A stretch of DNA of 6,832 nucleotides from an uncultured Aliterella sp. (GTDB lineage: Bacteria > Cyanobacteriota > Cyanobacteriia > Cyanobacteriales > Chroococcidiopsidaceae): contig CAJQOK010000568.1 in assembly GCA_905479905.1 (NCBI GenBank), forward strand, positions 1 through 6,832, read 5' to 3'. Positions 5,246-6,832 of this stretch are shown piece by piece (the stretch's first letter is position 1; every line of letters begins with the position of its first letter). A program made the translations under genes and the position numbers. The notes under the pieces were generated by a model, which searched no databases, was not told the DNA's origin, and saw only the letters and a list, made by a program, of their open reading frames with translations.

Positions 5246-5713
5246 TTAATAATTTTTCATTGCTCTTTCAATATCGCGTCGATCTTGACGGCGTTTTAAG
5301 TCTTCGCGCTTGTCATGCAATTTTTTACCTTTACAAAGCCCGATACTAACTTTGACTAAACCTTTTTTTAGATACATCTTCAATGCTACTAAGGTTAGTC
5401 CTTGCTGTTCTACTTTGCCAATCAACTTACGAATTTCTTGACGATGGAGGAGTAATTTGCGGTTGCGGCGGGGTTCATGATTAAAATAACTCCCGCTTCC
5501 TGTGTAAGGAGAAATATGCACGTTGATTAGCCATGCTTCCCCTGCACGAATCAAAGCGTACCCATCAGTAAGATTCGCTTTACCTTCGCGAATAGACTTT
5601 ACTTCGGTTCCCACTAACTGAAGTCCAGCTTCATAAGTTTCCAGAATCTCATACTGATATCGGGCTTGACGATTATCGCTAACTACTTTGTAACTTTCGC
5701 TCTTTTCGCTCAT
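5246..5713 (-). CDS. smpB: SsrA (tmRNA)-binding protein
   Basis: SmpB binds tmRNA and delivers it to stalled ribosomes for trans-translation, which tags the incomplete peptide and frees the ribosome. At 155 residues the length is normal. Family motifs are clear: NRQARYQYEILETYEAGLQLVGTEVKSIREGKANL (14-48) forms the start of the OB-type barrel. YFNHEPRRNRKLLLHRQEI (77-95) is the RNA-binding stretch. GLCKGKKLHDKREDLKRRQDRRDIERAMKNY is the basic C-terminal tail that lies in the mRNA channel, with the usual KKL-x-DKR core. No tmRNA gene is in the window. ATG 5713 is chosen because it gives the usual short N-terminal extension. GGAAG about 15 bases upstream is a distant ribosome site and lies in an inverted repeat. 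The gene is alone, with 119 bp to the next gene downstream. Confidence 0.96.
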   Translation of the reverse strand: MSEKSESYKVVSDNRQARYQYEILETYEAGLQLVGTEVKSIREGKANLTDGYALIRAGEAWLINVHISPYTGSGSYFNHEPRRNRKLLLHRQEIRKLIGKVEQQGLTLVALKMYLKKGLVKVSIGLCKGKKLHDKREDLKRRQDRRDIERAMKNY

Positions 5714-5725
5714 GTACGCTCATTG

Positions 5726-5762
5726 CCGCTTCCAGGTTTTTAATTCAAGAGATAGGAAGCGG
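5726..5762 (-). promoter_or_regulatory. Inverted repeat in smpB leader
   Basis: CCGCTTCC (5726-5733) and GGAAGCGG (5755-5762) are perfect 8-bp arms with a 21-nt loop. They lie 13 bases upstream of the smpB ATG on the minus strand. In the RNA one arm contains the only GGAAG resembling a ribosome site, so folding could limit access to it. Its role is not shown. Confidence 0.4.
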
Positions 5763-5803
5763 TTTATCCATATTAATCAAAAAATTTACTTAATTGGTAT
5801 AAA

Positions 5804-5846
5804 TAGAGGTTTTATGAGTCACTTATCTTTATATAAGCCGCCTCTA
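5804..5846. other. Nested inverted repeat in the smpB/HTH intergenic gap
   Basis: TAGAGG (5804-5809) pairs with CCTCTA (5841-5846). Inside, CTTAT (5822-5826) pairs with ATAAG. It is part of the 350-bp AT-rich gap 5714-6063, which holds this, the smpB leader repeat and the larger inverted repeat at 5927-6047. I find no other gene or RNA there. Confidence 0.3.
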
Positions 5847-5926
5847 AATAGCTCAAGGTAGAATTTTTCTACTCGAACAGGGGTTGATTTTTCCGTTGGT
5901 TTGCCTGTAACTATTTATTTATTAGA

Positions 5927-6047
5927 GATTGTAATAATGAGTCATTGATTGTTTTAGCTCCAATTATTTTAGTTGTATTAGTTATTCATCATGTCTTTGA
6001 CGATCGCATATTGCTGATGATTTAGTAACTCATCAAATATTACAATC
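5927..6047. repeat. Interrupted inverted repeat bracketing about 120 bp
   Basis: GATTGTAATA (5927-5936) and TATTACAATC (6038-6047) are exact inverted copies. The next bases continue as ATGAGT (5937-5942) and ACTCAT (6028-6033), with CAAA inserted on the right arm, giving 16 matched bases in total. They could be decayed terminal repeats of a small element or a long RNA stem. Confidence 0.4.
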
Positions 6048-6063
6048 AGAGTATCGCGCGTCG

Positions 6064-6324
6064 TTGCTAACTTCCATTAGACCCTATTTACAGCCGCCTA
6101 GTGCCGTTGCTGCCCAAAACAACGTTTCACTACTACACCTAACTTTGCGCGAACAGCAGGTAGTCTTATTGCTCACTCACGGGCTTCCTAATGCAGAGAT
6201 CGGTACTCGCTTGCACTTGAGTCCGCGCACGGTAGAGAAATACGTTAAGTTTATTAAGAAAAACTACTGCAAGCAACCGGGCGGAGTTAGTAAGTGCCAT
6301 GAAAAATCATCGATTGTAGATTAA
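6064..6324 (+). pseudogene. LuxR/NarL-type HTH domain, truncated remnant
   Basis: The frame encodes a GerE/LuxR-type DNA-binding helix-turn-helix: LTLREQQVVLLLTHGLPNAEIGTRLHLSPRTVEKYVKFIKKNY, where LTLRE, GLPNAEIG and LHLSPRTVEKYV match conserved positions. The tail VSKCHEKSS resembles the AVSKCHEIGL end seen in cyanobacterial response regulators. A receiver or sensor domain is expected upstream but is not present. The open frame begins after a TGA at 5998 and holds no ATG or GTG, so only TTG 6064 could start it, with no ribosome site. The last helix is followed by a short odd stretch (YCKQPGG). I read this as a decayed C-terminal piece. A small stand-alone HTH protein translated from TTG remains possible. 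The stop overlaps the end of the convergent phosphatase gene by 4 bases. Confidence 0.6.
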
Positions 6325-6803
6325 AGATGCGATCGCACTTTTGTTGATTCTAATAACCCACCGCAGGCATCAAGTAATAAATCAATTACATAATTAAAGC
6401 CTTCTGTCCCACCGTAATATGGATCGGGAACATCCTCGGTAGAGTATTTTGTGCAGTATTGGCACATCAAATGAACTTTATCGCTGTATTCTCCCCTAGG
6501 ATCGAGAGCTAAAATATCTTGATAATTAGCTCTATCCATCGCCAAAATTAAGTCAAAATCTTTTAAGTCCGATGCTTGAAACTGTCGAGCTTGACCAACT
6601 AGCTCTATCCCTAGCTTACTCAAAGTAGCAGCAGTCATACGGAAGTCGGGAGGATTGCCCACATGATAACTTGCTGTACCCGCCGAATCGCAGGAAATGC
6701 TACTTTTTAAGTTTGCCTGCTCAATCAGATGATTCATAATATTTTCTGCCGTCGGCGACCTACAAATATTACCCAAACAGACAAATAAAAGTTTGTATGT
6801 CAT
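6321..6803 (-). CDS. Low-molecular-weight protein-tyrosine phosphatase
   Basis: The protein has 160 residues, close to the family norm. The P-loop near the N-terminus, LFVCLGNICRSPTAE, holds the nucleophile Cys9, Arg15 and Ser16. The general acid lies in VPDPYYGG (Asp127). DSAGTASYHVGNPPD (39-53) and the FDLILAMDRAN segment are also family hallmarks. It hydrolyses phosphotyrosine through a cysteinyl-phosphate intermediate in the cytoplasm. The protein substrate in cyanobacteria is not determined by sequence. ATG 6803 fits, because the P-loop starts just after it. No clear Shine-Dalgarno is seen. The C-terminal KVRSHL is encoded across a HIP1 site (6329-6336), so the extension may be recent. 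The gene is convergent with the HTH remnant and overlaps its stop codon. Arsenate reductases of the same fold are a less likely alternative. Confidence 0.93.
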   Translation of the reverse strand: MTYKLLFVCLGNICRSPTAENIMNHLIEQANLKSSISCDSAGTASYHVGNPPDFRMTAATLSKLGIELVGQARQFQASDLKDFDLILAMDRANYQDILALDPRGEYSDKVHLMCQYCTKYSTEDVPDPYYGGTEGFNYVIDLLLDACGGLLESTKVRSHL

Positions 6804-6815
6804 AATTTTGCTCGG

Positions 6816-6827
6816 AGTGCTGGCACT
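6816..6827. promoter_or_regulatory. Short dyad upstream of the phosphatase gene
   Basis: AGTGC-TG-GCACT is a 12-base inverted repeat ending 24 bases upstream of the phosphatase start. It could be a regulator site, but the window ends 5 bases later and context is missing. Confidence 0.25.
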
Positions 6828-6832
6828 ATTAT

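Larger units (their letters stand above)
186..6336. repeat. Dispersed HIP1 octamers (GCGATCGC)
   Basis: Eight exact copies lie at 186-193, 415-422, 2160-2167, 3654-3661, 4127-4134, 4682-4689, 4959-4966 and 6329-6336. This is about one per 850 bp and far above chance for an 8-mer. HIP1 is a known marker of many cyanobacterial genomes. Only two copies are intergenic (415 and 4682), and both sit in or beside palindromic structures. Confidence 0.95.

Noticed and set aside
6815..6821. CIRCE-like half GAGTGCT near the window end
   Set aside because: The partner half AGCACTC is absent at the 9-base spacing, so no heat-shock operator is called.
1..6832. CRISPR array, tRNA, rRNA or tmRNA
   Set aside because: No regularly spaced repeats, no cloverleaf or rRNA blocks, and no ssrA beside smpB were seen on either strand.

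Overview
The window looks like ordinary cyanobacterial chromosome. It starts inside chlH (magnesium chelatase large subunit, chlorophyll synthesis). It carries eight exact copies of the cyanobacterial HIP1 palindrome GCGATCGC. It also holds families that are common or expanded in cyanobacteria: Uma2, DUF3891 and WGxxGxxG small proteins. Genus cannot be fixed from the sequence.

Layout, left to right. Plus strand: the 3' end of chlH (1-348), a terminator-like hairpin, then a HIP1-centred dyad. Next come a COMT/DnrK-type SAM methyltransferase (466-1524), a 500-bp stretch without a credible protein, a GH68/GH32-like five-bladed beta-propeller protein (2026-3135), and a Uma2-family nuclease-fold protein (3281-3853). 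Minus strand: a DUF3891 protein (3857-4585) ends 3 bp from the Uma2 stop. Beyond it lie a perfect 30-bp palindrome, a secreted or membrane-anchored WGxxGxxG small protein (4830-5126) and smpB (5246-5713). Then follows an AT-rich gap with inverted repeats (5714-6063), a TTG-only LuxR-type HTH remnant on the plus strand (6064-6324), and a low-molecular-weight tyrosine phosphatase on the minus strand (6321-6803).

The most interesting item is the stretch at about 1629-1988. On the minus strand it has the outline of an IS200/IS605-type element. One end carries an imperfect GAATC-hairpin-GTGTCAA right-end motif. The other carries a CCGTCCT/AGGGCGG left-end hairpin, followed by an extended -10 promoter. 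Between them is about 250 nt that folds into several local hairpins and has no transposase, TnpB or IscB reading frame. I read it as an ORF-less element that may encode a standalone omega/HEARO-like guide RNA. This rests on motif recognition, not on a search.

The genes do not form one pathway. chlH (photosynthetic pigment) and smpB (ribosome rescue) are housekeeping. The rest are stand-alone accessory or poorly characterised genes, most of them apparently monocistronic.
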